From the NCBI GenBank assembly GCA_015063545.1, contig SVTX01000011.1, positions 1 to 54,386 of the forward strand: 54,386 bases of DNA, written 5' to 3'. This document shows positions 15,512 to 24,077 of this stretch, one piece after another. Source of the DNA: Oscillospiraceae bacterium (GTDB taxonomy: Bacteria > Bacillota > Clostridia > Oscillospirales > CAG-272). A program made the translations under genes and the position numbers. The notes beneath the pieces are model-generated. The model was not told where the DNA came from, made no database searches, and worked only from the letters and a program-made list of their open reading frames with translations. The first letter of the stretch is position 1. The number at the start of each line of letters is the position of its first letter.

Positions 15512-16660
15512 ATGAAAAGAGTATTTTTGATAGTTCTTGATAGCTTTGGTATTGGTGAGTTGCCCGATGCGGAGAAATTCGGAGACAAGGGAACAAACAC
15601 TCTTGGCAGTATTTCGCGCTCGCAGTATTTCTCAGCCGATAATATGAAAGCACTCGGACTTGGCAATATAGACGGCATTGATTGTATAGGCGAGGTAGAT
15701 TCTCCTATCGGCGCATACGCAAGAATGAAAGAAAAGTCTCTTGGAAAGGACACCACTGTCGGTCACTGGGAGATAGCAGGACTTATTTCCGCAAATCCGC
15801 TTCCCACGTACCCCGAAGGGTTTCCCGCGGAGATCATAGATGAATTTTCAAAACAGACCGGCAGAGGAGTTCTTTGCAACAAGCCTTATTCGGGCACTGA
15901 CGTCATTCGTGACTACGGAAAACAGCATATGGAGAGTGGCGACCTTATAGTTTACACTTCCGCAGACAGTGTTTTTCAGATCGCGGCACATGAAGACGTG
16001 GTTGACGTAGAGACACTTTACGAATATTGCCGTATAGCGAGAAAAATCCTTTGCGGCAGACACGGAGTGGGCAGAGTTATCGCGCGCCCCTTCGCAGGAG
16101 AATATCCCTTTAAGAGAAGCGCAAAGAGACATGATTTTTCACTTGAACCTACGGGAGAAACACTTCTTGATCTGCTGAACGCGGCGGGTAAAGACGTCAT
16201 ATCGGTTGGAAAGATATACGATATTTTTGCCGGCAGGGGTACGACAGAGAGCCATTATACCCATTCAAATACCGAGGGCATGCAGAAAACTCTTGAGATA
16301 GCTGATAGAGATTTTGACGGATTGTGCTTTGTTAATCTCGTTGATTTTGATATGATGTACGGTCACAGAAACGATATTGACGGATACGCAAAGGCAATAG
16401 CCGAGTTTGACGCGTGGCTGCCAAGCTTTATGGCTAAAATGCAGAAAGATGACGTGCTGCTTATCACCGCGGATCACGGTTGCGACCCCGGATATATACA
16501 GTCCACAGACCACTCGCGCGAACACACGCCGTTTCTTATGTGCGGCGTAAATATTACTCCCGAAAACTACGGCACGAGAGAGACCTTCTCGGATATTGCG
16601 GCAACTGTTGCAAAGCTTTTGGAGGTCGATTATAATTTGGAAGGCGATAGCCTTATTTGA
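15512..16660 (+). CDS. deoB: Phosphopentomutase
   Basis: Interconverts (deoxy)ribose-1-phosphate and (deoxy)ribose-5-phosphate in nucleoside catabolism. At 382 residues it has the normal bacterial length and belongs to the alkaline phosphatase superfamily, binding two Mn2+. Visible motifs: KRVFLIVLDSFGIGELPDA (metal Asp and nucleophile region), GKDTTVGHWEIAG with the Thr nucleophile, and DVLLITADHGCDPGY with TDHSREHTPF near the C-terminus. AGAAAGG is the ribosome binding site. It is followed 7 nt later by cytidine deaminase, a metabolic partner in nucleoside salvage. Confidence 0.96.
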   Translation: MKRVFLIVLDSFGIGELPDAEKFGDKGTNTLGSISRSQYFSADNMKALGLGNIDGIDCIGEVDSPIGAYARMKEKSLGKDTTVGHWEIAGLISANPLPTYPEGFPAEIIDEFSKQTGRGVLCNKPYSGTDVIRDYGKQHMESGDLIVYTSADSVFQIAAHEDVVDVETLYEYCRIARKILCGRHGVGRVIARPFAGEYPFKRSAKRHDFSLEPTGETLLDLLNAAGKDVISVGKIYDIFAGRGTTESHYTHSNTEGMQKTLEIADRDFDGLCFVNLVDFDMMYGHRNDIDGYAKAIAEFDAWLPSFMAKMQKDDVLLITADHGCDPGYIQSTDHSREHTPFLMCGVNITPENYGTRETFSDIAATVAKLLEVDYNLEGDSLI

Positions 16661-16667
16661 GGTAGAT

Positions 16668-17084
16668 ATGGACAGAAAAAAAGCGGTAGAATTATTAAAT
16701 AAAGCTAAAGAGGCAAGGAACGGAGCATATGCGCCTTACTCAAACTTTTACGTGGGCGCGGCGCTTCTTTGCTCGGACGGTGAAATATATACGGGCGCTA
16801 ACGTCGAGAATGTATCATACGGCGGAGCTATTTGCGCAGAGAGAGTTGCTATAACAAATGCGGTTGCGCATGGGCACAGAAGCTTTGAGGCGATAGCTAT
16901 TGTAGGCGCGCCCAAGGGACAAGCGCCCACACATACGTGTGTACCTTGCGGATTTTGCAGACAGGTTATGAGTGAGTTTTGCGCGTCTGATTTCAAGATC
17001 ATACTTGCGGACGGTAATGATATAAAGGAATATACGCTTGGCGAGTTGCTCCCCCATGCATTCTCGTCGGATATGCTTAACTGA
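16668..17084 (+). CDS. cdd: Cytidine deaminase
   Basis: Deaminates cytidine and deoxycytidine to uridine and deoxyuridine; a small tetrameric zinc enzyme of 138 residues. Motifs: YSNFYVGAAL, ENVSYGGAICAERVAI with the first zinc Cys and catalytic Glu, and PCGFCRQVM with the two further zinc Cys. The start at 16668 follows a TTGAGGTAG site; earlier starts would run into deoB. It lies between deoB and a small Cys-rich gene and is probably co-transcribed. Confidence 0.95.
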   Translation: MDRKKAVELLNKAKEARNGAYAPYSNFYVGAALLCSDGEIYTGANVENVSYGGAICAERVAITNAVAHGHRSFEAIAIVGAPKGQAPTHTCVPCGFCRQVMSEFCASDFKIILADGNDIKEYTLGELLPHAFSSDMLN

Positions 17085-17085
17085 G

Positions 17086-17301
17086 ATGAACATGCAGAAA
17101 AAAACACCCACCACCAATGAAGTCAAAACGGGCAGATGCGACAGCTGTGAGTTTTATGATTATGATGAGGAGTGGGAAGAATATATTTGCACATTGTCGC
17201 TTGATGAGGATGAAATGGTGAATTTCCTTTCCGGTGACACGGGAAGATGTCCGTATTACAGATACTACGACGAATATAAAAGCGTTCATAAGCAGATATA
17301 A
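17086..17301 (+). CDS. Small Cys-rich acidic protein (DUF6472-like)
   Basis: A 71-residue protein that begins 1 nt after the cdd stop. It has four Cys in a pattern suggestive of a zinc knuckle: CDSC near residue 18, a single Cys in YICTLSLDEDE, and CPYYRYYDEY near the end. The composition is strongly acidic and aromatic (FYDYDEEWEEY). I match it to the small DUF6472 family typical of Clostridia; its function is unknown. ATG 17086 and ATG 17092 are both possible starts. Confidence 0.78.
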   Translation: MNMQKKTPTTNEVKTGRCDSCEFYDYDEEWEEYICTLSLDEDEMVNFLSGDTGRCPYYRYYDEYKSVHKQI

Positions 17302-17313
17302 ACGGAGATTTTT

Positions 17314-17865
17314 ATGGATAGCAATAAAACCAAAACAGATGTCTTGAGGTTGATAGCCTGTTGCATCATACTTTGCCTGTTGATGATAACTATGTTTATT
17401 TGCTTTGCGGGCGGTATGGAGAAGATAGGAGAAAAGCTTGAGGATATAGACAAATACAGGCAAAATGACATGAAAAATACAGTGTGGTTTATTCGTCACG
17501 CGATGATGATTTTACCTGTGATCTTGCTTGTGGCAATCAGCGCGCTTTTATATTCAACTCAAAAGGATGATCTTTCATATATCAAGCACAAGGAACAGTT
17601 AATAGAGATGCTTGTGGTTTTTATATTCACTTTTGCGGTGATACTGCCGTTTGTGGTGATATATACTCAAAAGCACCCGCCAATGATAGATAGCGCCACG
17701 GGCGAAAAAACTCTCACGCTGTTTGCCAGAACGGCGGAATGGTTTGTTTGGCAGTTTATTATTTTCATAGTTCCCTTGATGTATCACCGTATTCGTATGC
17801 AGGATGATGAGATCTTAAGTGAGTTTGAAGAATATAATATGAAAAACGAGGAAACAGAACAGTGA
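17314..17865 (+). CDS. Four-helix membrane protein of unknown function
   Basis: A 183-residue protein with about four hydrophobic segments (near residues 10-32, 60-80, 97-120 and 145-165) and a charged, Glu-rich C-terminal tail. No motif points to transport or catalysis. GGAG lies 9 nt before the ATG. Its last codons overlap the GTG start of the following lipoprotein by 4 nt (GTGA), so the two are translationally coupled and may act together at the membrane. Confidence 0.72.
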   Translation: MDSNKTKTDVLRLIACCIILCLLMITMFICFAGGMEKIGEKLEDIDKYRQNDMKNTVWFIRHAMMILPVILLVAISALLYSTQKDDLSYIKHKEQLIEMLVVFIFTFAVILPFVVIYTQKHPPMIDSATGEKTLTLFARTAEWFVWQFIIFIVPLMYHRIRMQDDEILSEFEEYNMKNEETEQ

Positions 17866-19124
17866 AAAGAGCAATAATACGGTCGGGCGCGGCAGTGTTT
17901 CTGATCATAACGCTTTTATGCTCATGCGCGCAAAAGCCCAGCGTAGGAAGCGGGAAAAAAGAGCCTGTGCCTGAGGATACTTTCGTTCCGTCAACGCTTG
18001 ACGGACATGCCGAGAAAATATCCGATTATACGGAGCTTGAGGGCAAGGTGACGGGCGTATTTTCAGATACGCAGCCAACAGATGCCGACGCATTTGAATA
18101 CAGCGTGAGCGATGCCGGTGTTAAAATAGAAAAATATACGGGCAGTGACGTGATGGTTGTCATTCCTTCGCGCATTGAGGACAAAGCCGTCATAGAAATT
18201 TCCGAGGGCGCTTTTTCGGATAGCGACGTGCGAAGCGTTTATATTCCCGACAGCGTAAAGAAAATCAACATCGGCGCGTTTTCAAATATGGCGAGCCTTC
18301 AGCTTTTAAGGCTTCCTTTTATCGGTGACGGCGCAGAAAACACGCATATAGGATATGTATTCGGTGCGAAGACGTTTGAATCTAACGCGGTGAATATTCC
18401 CGTATCACTTGAAACGGTTATAGTGGGAGATATGGAGGATAAGGTTTGTGAAAAAGCATTCTGGAGAGCTAAGAGTATAGACGCCATAGTGCTTGAGGGC
18501 GTAAAGGAAATTGGAAAATTTGCATTTTATGAGTGCGACGAGCTTTCCTATATCGGTCTGCCCGATACGCTTGAGAGTGTAAATGATTATGCGTTCTCCA
18601 CTTGTATCTCACTTTCAAAGATAGAGTTGCCACAGAGTGTAAAATCTATGGGCATCGGTGTGTTTTATCTTTGCAAGTCTTTGTGTGAAATCAGCATTCC
18701 GATTATAGGTGATGGCGCTGAAAATACGCATTTTGGGTATATATTCGGGGCTGAGCATGTGGATTGGAACGAGGATTTCGTGCCTACGGCGCTTGCGTAT
18801 GTTAAGCTGACAAGTCCGTGTGCCAAAATTGAGAACAAAGCATTCGCAAACTGCAAAAACATTGTGCGGGTAGAGTTCCCCGATACACTTGAATCTATAG
18901 GAATTCGCGCGTTTGTCAACTGTCGCTCACTTGAATCCGTAACGACACCCGTGGGGCTGAAAACCGTTTCGGATGATGCGTTCTTTGGTTGTGACAATAT
19001 GCAGAGCCTTACGATAAAGGGCGCAACCAAGGTAGGCAGACAGGCATTCTTTGGATGCGATAAGCTTACAGAAAAAAATATTTCAGATGCGGCAACTGTT
19101 GACGCTACTGCGTTTGATAAATAA
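17862..19124 (+). CDS. BspA-like leucine-rich-repeat lipoprotein, GTG start
   Basis: A 420-residue predicted lipoprotein: signal peptide from the GTG at 17862, with a Cys in LLCSCAQK as the lipid site. A linker to about residue 85 is followed by LRR_5/BspA repeats to the end (IEDKAVIEISEGAFSD, LPDTLESVNDYAFSTCISL and similar). Two repeats carry the same long insert, GDGAENTHxGYxFGA (near residues 155 and 285), followed by a predicted beta strand; this is a known sub-pattern of BspA proteins. It overlaps the upstream membrane protein gene by 4 nt. It is probably surface exposed; the ligand is unknown. Confidence 0.87.
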   Translation: MKRAIIRSGAAVFLIITLLCSCAQKPSVGSGKKEPVPEDTFVPSTLDGHAEKISDYTELEGKVTGVFSDTQPTDADAFEYSVSDAGVKIEKYTGSDVMVVIPSRIEDKAVIEISEGAFSDSDVRSVYIPDSVKKINIGAFSNMASLQLLRLPFIGDGAENTHIGYVFGAKTFESNAVNIPVSLETVIVGDMEDKVCEKAFWRAKSIDAIVLEGVKEIGKFAFYECDELSYIGLPDTLESVNDYAFSTCISLSKIELPQSVKSMGIGVFYLCKSLCEISIPIIGDGAENTHFGYIFGAEHVDWNEDFVPTALAYVKLTSPCAKIENKAFANCKNIVRVEFPDTLESIGIRAFVNCRSLESVTTPVGLKTVSDDAFFGCDNMQSLTIKGATKVGRQAFFGCDKLTEKNISDAATVDATAFDK

Positions 19125-19153
19125 CAGATCATTATAATTTAAGGAGATATATC

Positions 19154-20440
19154 ATGTCTAACTACAAAATTGAAACAAAATGCGTTCAGGGCGGCTATAC
19201 CCCCGGTAACGGCGAGCCCAGACAGATCCCGGTAATTCAGTCTACGACTTTTAAATACAGCACCAGCGCAGATATGGGAAAGCTTTTTGACCTTGAGGCG
19301 TCGGGATATTTCTACACAAGACTTCAGAACCCCACAAATGATTACGTTGCAGCAAAGATCTGCGAGATGGAGGGGGGAACTGCGGCTATGCTTACCTCCT
19401 CAGGTCAGGCAGCAAACTTCTTTGCGGTGTTTAACATCGCCTCCTGCGGTGATCATGTGGTGTCTTCTTCTTCTATCTATGGCGGAACGTATAATCTTTT
19501 TGCTGTGACGCTCAAGAGAATGGGAATAGATTTTACTTTCGTATCGCCCGACTGCACAAAGGAAGAACTTGAGGCGGCATTCAGACCTAACACAAAGGCA
19601 GTTTTCGGTGAAACTATAGCTAACCCCGCGCTCACTGTGCTTGATATTGAAAAGTTTGCAGACGTGGCTCACGCGCACGGTGTTCCGCTTATTATAGATA
19701 ACACCTTCGCAACTCCCGTAAATTGCCGTCCTTTTGAGTGGGGAGCTGATATCGTAACACATTCTACAACAAAGTATATGGACGGTCACGGCGCGGCTGT
19801 GGGTGGTTGTATAGTTGATTCGGGTAAGTTTGACTGGACAAAGTACGCAGACAAATTCCCCGGACTTTGCACACCCGATGAGAGCTACCACGGTGTTACA
19901 TATACCGAGAGATTCGGTCTTGCAGGCGCGTTTATCACAAAAGCTACAACACAGCTTATGCGTGATTTCGGTGCTATTCAGGCGCCTCAAAACGCGTTTA
20001 TCCTCAATCTCGGACTTGAGAGCCTTCACGTAAGAATGGCGCGTCACTGCGAGAACGGTCTTGCGGTAGCGAAGTTCCTTCAGTCAGACGACAGGATCGC
20101 ATGGGTTACATACCCCGGTCTTGAGGGCGACAAATACTATGATCTCGCAAAGAAGTATATGCCAAACGGCACATGCGGTGTCGTAAGCTTTGGTGTCAAG
20201 GGCGGCAGGGCAAAGGCAGAGGAGTTCATGAAGCATCTCAAGATTGCGGCTATTGAAACTCATGTGGCAGATGCGAGAAGCTGTTGCCTCCATCCTGCAT
20301 CGGCAACACACAGACAGATGAATGACGATGAGCTCAAAGCAGCCGGAGTATCTCCGGATCTTGTAAGATTCTCTTGCGGTATAGAGAATGCGGAGGACCT
20401 TATCGCCGATATAAAGCAAGCGCTTGACGCTATCTCGTAA
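19154..20440 (+). CDS. metY: O-acetylhomoserine sulfhydrylase
   Basis: A PLP enzyme of the Cys/Met metabolism family that makes homocysteine from O-acetylhomoserine and sulfide. At 428 residues it has the MetY length, longer than cystathionine gamma-synthase (about 380). It shows FYTRLQNPTND, the SSSIYGGTYNLF loop, DNTFATP, and the PLP lysine K207 in HSTTKYMDGHG. The typical MetY insert follows it (KFPGLCTPDESYHGVTY). AAGGAG lies upstream. It is followed 18 nt later by metA, whose predicted product is exactly its substrate, so together they form a two-step direct sulfhydrylation route to homocysteine. Confidence 0.94.
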   Translation: MSNYKIETKCVQGGYTPGNGEPRQIPVIQSTTFKYSTSADMGKLFDLEASGYFYTRLQNPTNDYVAAKICEMEGGTAAMLTSSGQAANFFAVFNIASCGDHVVSSSSIYGGTYNLFAVTLKRMGIDFTFVSPDCTKEELEAAFRPNTKAVFGETIANPALTVLDIEKFADVAHAHGVPLIIDNTFATPVNCRPFEWGADIVTHSTTKYMDGHGAAVGGCIVDSGKFDWTKYADKFPGLCTPDESYHGVTYTERFGLAGAFITKATTQLMRDFGAIQAPQNAFILNLGLESLHVRMARHCENGLAVAKFLQSDDRIAWVTYPGLEGDKYYDLAKKYMPNGTCGVVSFGVKGGRAKAEEFMKHLKIAAIETHVADARSCCLHPASATHRQMNDDELKAAGVSPDLVRFSCGIENAEDLIADIKQALDAIS

Positions 20441-20458
20441 GACAGGAGACATTTTTGA

Positions 20459-21376
20459 ATGCCTATTAAAATACCAAATCTTCTTCCTGCGACAAACGTT
20501 CTTCAGGAAGAGAATATATTCGTAATGACAGAAACGCGCGCTATCACGCAGGACATAAGACCGCTTCATATCCTGATGCTCAACCTTATGCCCAAGAAGA
20601 TAGTCACAGAGACACAGATCGCGCGCCTTGTGGGAAATTCACCGCTTCAGGTGGAGCTTGATCTCCTCCAGACCGCGAGCCACAAGTCCACGCACACGTC
20701 CGAGGATCACATGCTTGCGTTCTACAAGACATTTGACGAGGTCAAGGACAGAAAATACGACGGTCTCATAATCACGGGCGCACCCGTGGAGCACATGGAG
20801 TTTGAGGAGGTCGAGTATTGGCAGGAGCTTTGTGAAATAATGGAGTGGAGCAAGACGCACGTTACCTCTACCTTGCATATTTGCTGGGGGGCGCAAGCGG
20901 GACTTTACTACCATTTCGGTATAAAGAAGCACGGACTTGACAAAAAGCTTTTCGGAATTTTCAAGCATAAAAAGGACTACCCTCGCTCGATCCTTCTTAG
21001 AGGCTTTGACGATGAGTTCTGGGTGCCTCATTCAAGACACACCACCTGTTACAGAGAGGACATAGAAAAGGTTCCCGCTATCCGCATACTTTCCTCGTCC
21101 GAGGAGGGAGGCGTATATATTTGTACGACGGCGCAGGGTAGACAGGTATTCGTCACAGGACACCCCGAGTATGATGCGAACACGCTTCGTGAGGAGTATT
21201 TGCGCGACAAAAATCTCGGCCTTCCCATCGATGTTCCCAAGAACTATTTTCCAAATGATGACGATACAAAGGAGCCGCTGGTTACGTGGCGTTCCTCTGC
21301 GAATCTGCTCTATTATAACTGGCTCAATTACTTTGTATATCAGACGACCCCGTACGACATTAACGAGATCAAATAA
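20459..21376 (+). CDS. metA: Homoserine O-acetyltransferase (MetA family)
   Basis: Acylates homoserine in the first committed step of methionine synthesis. The 305-residue MetA-fold protein has the nucleophile C142 in HICWGAQAG and the catalytic His and Glu in TGHPEYD. Residue 111, which sets the acyl donor in this family, is Glu ([10 protein letters not shown]). Published work on MetA homologues associates Glu111 with acetyl-CoA and Gly111 with succinyl-CoA, so acetylation is predicted despite the common annotation as succinyltransferase. This agrees with the adjacent metY. A ribosome binding site (CAGGAG) is present, and a bidirectional terminator follows. No SAM riboswitch is seen upstream of the pair. 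Confidence 0.93.
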   Translation: MPIKIPNLLPATNVLQEENIFVMTETRAITQDIRPLHILMLNLMPKKIVTETQIARLVGNSPLQVELDLLQTASHKSTHTSEDHMLAFYKTFDEVKDRKYDGLIITGAPVEHMEFEEVEYWQELCEIMEWSKTHVTSTLHICWGAQAGLYYHFGIKKHGLDKKLFGIFKHKKDYPRSILLRGFDDEFWVPHSRHTTCYREDIEKVPAIRILSSSEEGGVYICTTAQGRQVFVTGHPEYDANTLREEYLRDKNLGLPIDVPKNYFPNDDDTKEPLVTWRSSANLLYYNWLNYFVYQTTPYDINEIK

Positions 21377-21382
21377 AAAACA

Positions 21383-21426
21383 ACACCGACACGGATATTT
21401 AAACGTGTCGGTGTATTGTTTATTTT
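21383..21426. terminator. Bidirectional terminator between metA and degV
   Basis: Stem ACACCGACACG (21383-21393) pairs with CGTGTCGGTGT (21404-21414). The plus side is followed by ATTGTTTATTTTT, and the minus side by TGTTGTTTTTT. Confidence 0.85.
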
Positions 21427-22271
21427 TCGTAGAAAAGAACTCCAAGGGTGTTAGGACCGCAATGGCTGGAAATAACTCCGCCTGCGCGGGTGATAAGAAT
21501 TTCTTTGAAATAATTCATTTCTTCGAGCTTTTGATGTACGGCGTCAATTATCTCTGCTTCGCATCCCGAATGCGTTATGAATACTCTTTCGGGTTCTGCG
21601 TTTTGAAGCTGGGGCATGAGGTCATTGACATAGTCCAGAATAGCTACATCCATCTTTCCTCTGTATTTTTTGCCTGCGCCCATAGCGCCGTCGGTTACGG
21701 TAATCAAGGGGTGAAGTCTGAGCGTGTTTGCCATAACTGCCGTAATTGTAGAGCATCTTCCTCCTCTGGCAAGGAACGTAAGATTATCTACAACAAACGA
21801 GGCTCTTACACGGCTGCGCGCGTTTTCTATCTCCTCAACGATCTCGTCAGCACTTTTTCCGGCAGCCGCCATTTCCGCAGCCTTGATAATTTGAAGTCCT
21901 ATGCCGGTGGAGAGATTTTGCGAATCTATTACAAAAAGTCTGCCATAATCTTCTTCCTCTCCGGTAAGTCTTACCACATTGCAAGTCGTGCTCATTTGAG
22001 ATGATATTCCGAAGAAAATTATGTCGTCTCCATTTCTCATAAAAGGCTTGAGTGAATCAAGCGTTTTATCGAATGAAGCGGCGGCGGTTTTAGGAGTCGT
22101 CTTGTGTTCATCCGACCATGTATATATTTCGTCCGGGGTGATTTCCAATCCGTCGTAATAGCTTTTGTCGTCAAGAACAATGCACAGAGGGATAATGCCG
22201 ATATTATATTTGCTTATAAGTTCGGGGGAGAGGTCGCAGGTGCTGTCTGCCAGGATCTTAATGTTGTTCAT
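21420..22271 (-). CDS. DegV family fatty-acid-binding protein
   Basis: A 283-residue DegV protein. Family members bind a fatty acid between two domains, and in Gram-positives some (FakB) present it to the FakA kinase. Motifs: KILADSTCDLSPELI at the start, TPKTAAASFD, the ISSQMSTTCNVV ligand loop, and RGGRCS in the C-terminal domain. No fakA-like gene is nearby. It has its own promoter and points towards the metYA genes. Confidence 0.92.
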   Translation of the reverse strand: MNNIKILADSTCDLSPELISKYNIGIIPLCIVLDDKSYYDGLEITPDEIYTWSDEHKTTPKTAAASFDKTLDSLKPFMRNGDDIIFFGISSQMSTTCNVVRLTGEEEDYGRLFVIDSQNLSTGIGLQIIKAAEMAAAGKSADEIVEEIENARSRVRASFVVDNLTFLARGGRCSTITAVMANTLRLHPLITVTDGAMGAGKKYRGKMDVAILDYVNDLMPQLQNAEPERVFITHSGCEAEIIDAVHQKLEEMNYFKEILITRAGGVISSHCGPNTLGVLFYEK

Positions 22272-22305
22272 GTAAAAACAATCCTTTCATTAAATCTTCG
22301 AGTTA

Positions 22306-22334
22306 ATTATATCATTACAACAAAAAAATTGCAA
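22306..22334 (-). promoter_or_regulatory. Promoter of degV
   Basis: Minus-strand TTGCAA (22329-22334), 17-nt spacer, TATAAT (22306-22311), preceded by TG for an extended -10 (TGATATAAT). Confidence 0.7.
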
Positions 22335-22383
22335 GAACTTTTTGATATATTATACTTATATATATTAACTCAGTTTGAATAAA

Positions 22384-22438
22384 ATGAAAAAAACGGCGCG
22401 ATCAGAACTAAACACAGTTCACATAACACCGTTTTTTG
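22384..22438 (-). terminator. Terminator at the end of the microcompartment/ParA transcript
   Basis: Outer arms AAAAACGG and CCGTTTTTT enclose an inner GAACT / AGTTC stem. On the minus strand it closes just after the stop at 22445 and ends in a long T run. Confidence 0.75.
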
Positions 22439-22444
22439 CGTTTA

Positions 22445-22849
22445 TTAAAGAAGAAATGCCGGCATGTTGTCGCCAATAGCAACCTTCTCGTATTTTTCAT
22501 CTTCCTTGTGTCCGATCACTGCCTCAACAGTTTCGGGAGCTATATTGGAGAGCACGTTGGTCGCTACTTTGGGATCTTCTGCGGGGGGAGTAAGCTTTTC
22601 TGCAACGACATCCTTCTTTGCGGGAGTTTTTTTTGCTGTCGTGCTTGAGGGCTTTTTAGCTGTTGTAGCGGCGGGTTTCTTTGCTGCGGTGCTTGCCTTC
22701 TTTGCGGGAGCTTTTTTGGGGGCTGCAGCCGTGGTGGCTACAAGCTCCGGAGCAATGTTTTCTTCCTTTTCAACTTCAATTGCGGGCTCAGCTTTTGCGG
22801 GCTCCACCTTTGCTACTCTTTTTGTGATGCTGTCCTTACCTATCGGCAT
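22445..22849 (-). CDS. Lys/Ala/Pro-rich disordered protein, candidate ParA partner
   Basis: A 134-residue protein that I do not recognise by family. The N-terminus MPIGKDSITKRVAK is a short basic amphipathic segment. Residues about 15-85 are low complexity, with histone-H1-like repeats of the type APAKKAST, AAKKPAAT and TAKKPSST; a negatively charged, more ordered tail follows (TPPAEDPKVATNVLSNIAPETVEAVIGH). The gene overlaps the 3' end of the parA-like gene by 14 nt, so the two are translationally coupled. ParA ATPases work with a partner that carries a basic N-terminal stimulating peptide; McdB partners of carboxysome positioners are small and disordered. A McdB-like cargo adaptor, or a DNA-binding partner, is my inference. 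Confidence 0.6.
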   Translation of the reverse strand: MPIGKDSITKRVAKVEPAKAEPAIEVEKEENIAPELVATTAAAPKKAPAKKASTAAKKPAATTAKKPSSTTAKKTPAKKDVVAEKLTPPAEDPKVATNVLSNIAPETVEAVIGHKEDEKYEKVAIGDNMPAFLL

Positions 22850-23626
22850 AACTCATAACCTCCTGTGCCAATTTCATATATTCTCCGGCTGCACGGCTTG
22901 TCTTTTTATAAGCCATTACCGGTTTACTGTTATCCTGAGACCACTCAACTGTGCTATCAATGCGGATTATCGATTCAAGAAGCCTTACGTTGTCAAGAGA
23001 CGAGAGCGTTTCTACTGTTTGCTTGAAATAGTTCTTTCTCTCGCTTGCCTTTGTAATTGCTATTCCCATAAGCTCAAGGGAAGGGGAGATGAGCTTTACC
23101 TGCTCGTAGAACTCAAACATATTTGCAAGTCCGAAAAGTCCCCAAGGCGATGCCTCAACGGGAATTACAAGATAGTCGGACGCGCACATGATATTCATTA
23201 CCCAGCATCCGAGAGTTGGAGGCGAGTCAATGAGAATGTAATCGTAATATCCCGATGCTTTTATTTTTTCAAGTCCGCGGCGGAGGATGTACTCACGCTG
23301 GAACTTTGTGAAAAGTTGAAGCTCGATGCTGCTCATGAGAGTGGAGGAAGGGATAATATCAAGTCCCTCGTACTCTGTGTTAATGACGTAATCCGTAAGA
23401 TCTTTTTGCTCAAGAGTGGCGGTGTAGATGTTGTTACCGTTCTTTGCAAGTTCCAGCGACTTTTCATCGTCGAAAAATGAAAGAGTGAGATTCATCTGCA
23501 TATCACCGTCGATAAGCAGAACTTTCTTGCCAAGCGTGCTCATGGAATATCCCACGTTGGCACAAGTGTGGATTTGCCGCTTCCGCCCTTGTTGTTGGCA
23601 AAGCAGATAACTTTTGTCGCAGACAT
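22836..23626 (-). pseudogene. ParA-type ATPase with single-base frameshift in Walker A region
   Basis: Reads as a 263-residue ParA/Soj-type (or McdA-type) ATPase if one base is restored. From ATG 23626, with AAGGAG 8 nt upstream, the first frame gives MSATKVICFANNKGGSGKST (deviant Walker A KGGxGKS) and then hits TGA 10 codons later. A second frame, open from 23555 to 22836, gives VLLIDGDMQMNLT (Walker A'), YYDYILIDSPPT (Walker B) and a complete C-terminus. Adding one A within the ACACTTG stretch near 23567 joins the frames as KSTTCANVGYSMS. It follows the eutP-like gene by 22 nt and overlaps its small partner gene. The rest of the gene is undecayed, so a sequencing error or a very recent mutation is more likely than an old pseudogene. 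Confidence 0.8.
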
Positions 23627-23648
23627 ATACGTCTCCTTAAATTTTATT

Positions 23649-24077
23649 TTAGTCTTGATTGAGATAATCTATAATTTCGCCAAGTCCCTCTCCGGTATAT
23701 GAGCTCACATGGAAAAGCTTTTCGCAGCCTATGTTTTTCATCCAAAGCTCTGCAAGGGGAATGTTAGCATCCGGCTTATCAACGCCTGTAATGATGCCGA
23801 TAACCTCACGGTTGACCATGCCGGTAATATTGGGAGGAAATACGCAAAAGGGTTCGTTTGCGCTTATAACGATTCCGACAATGTCTGCCTCATAGGCATA
23901 CAAAGCCAATGCCGCGCCCAGATGATGTACCTCGGTGTACTCGCCGGGAGTATCAATGATGGTGTCGGTATAATTTATGTACTGTGTTTTGCAGTAGTGA
24001 AGCTGCTCTCCCTTAAGAGCCTGCGTCAGCGTAGTCTTTCCTGCCGCCACGCGCCCCATAAGTATAAGCTTTTTCAT
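23649..24077 (-). CDS. eutP: EutP/PduV-type small GTPase
   Basis: A 142-residue P-loop GTPase associated with microcompartments. Walker A is GRVAAGKT near residue 8, DTPGEY is the G3 motif, and TGVDKPD supplies the G4-like base recognition. PduV, the Salmonella homologue, binds the shell through PduU and has been linked to compartment movement; EutP has also been described as an acetate kinase. The gene starts within the stop codon of the EutS-like shell gene (TAATG), which mirrors the PduU/PduV partnership. A parA-like gene follows 22 nt downstream, so two possible positioning NTPases sit side by side. Confidence 0.9.
   Translation of the reverse strand: MKKLILMGRVAAGKTTLTQALKGEQLHYCKTQYINYTDTIIDTPGEYTEVHHLGAALALYAYEADIVGIVISANEPFCVFPPNITGMVNREVIGIITGVDKPDANIPLAELWMKNIGCEKLFHVSSYTGEGLGEIIDYLNQD

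Noticed and set aside
19125-19153. SAM riboswitch or T-box upstream of metY
   Set aside because: Only 29 nt separate metY from the previous gene and no such structure fits.
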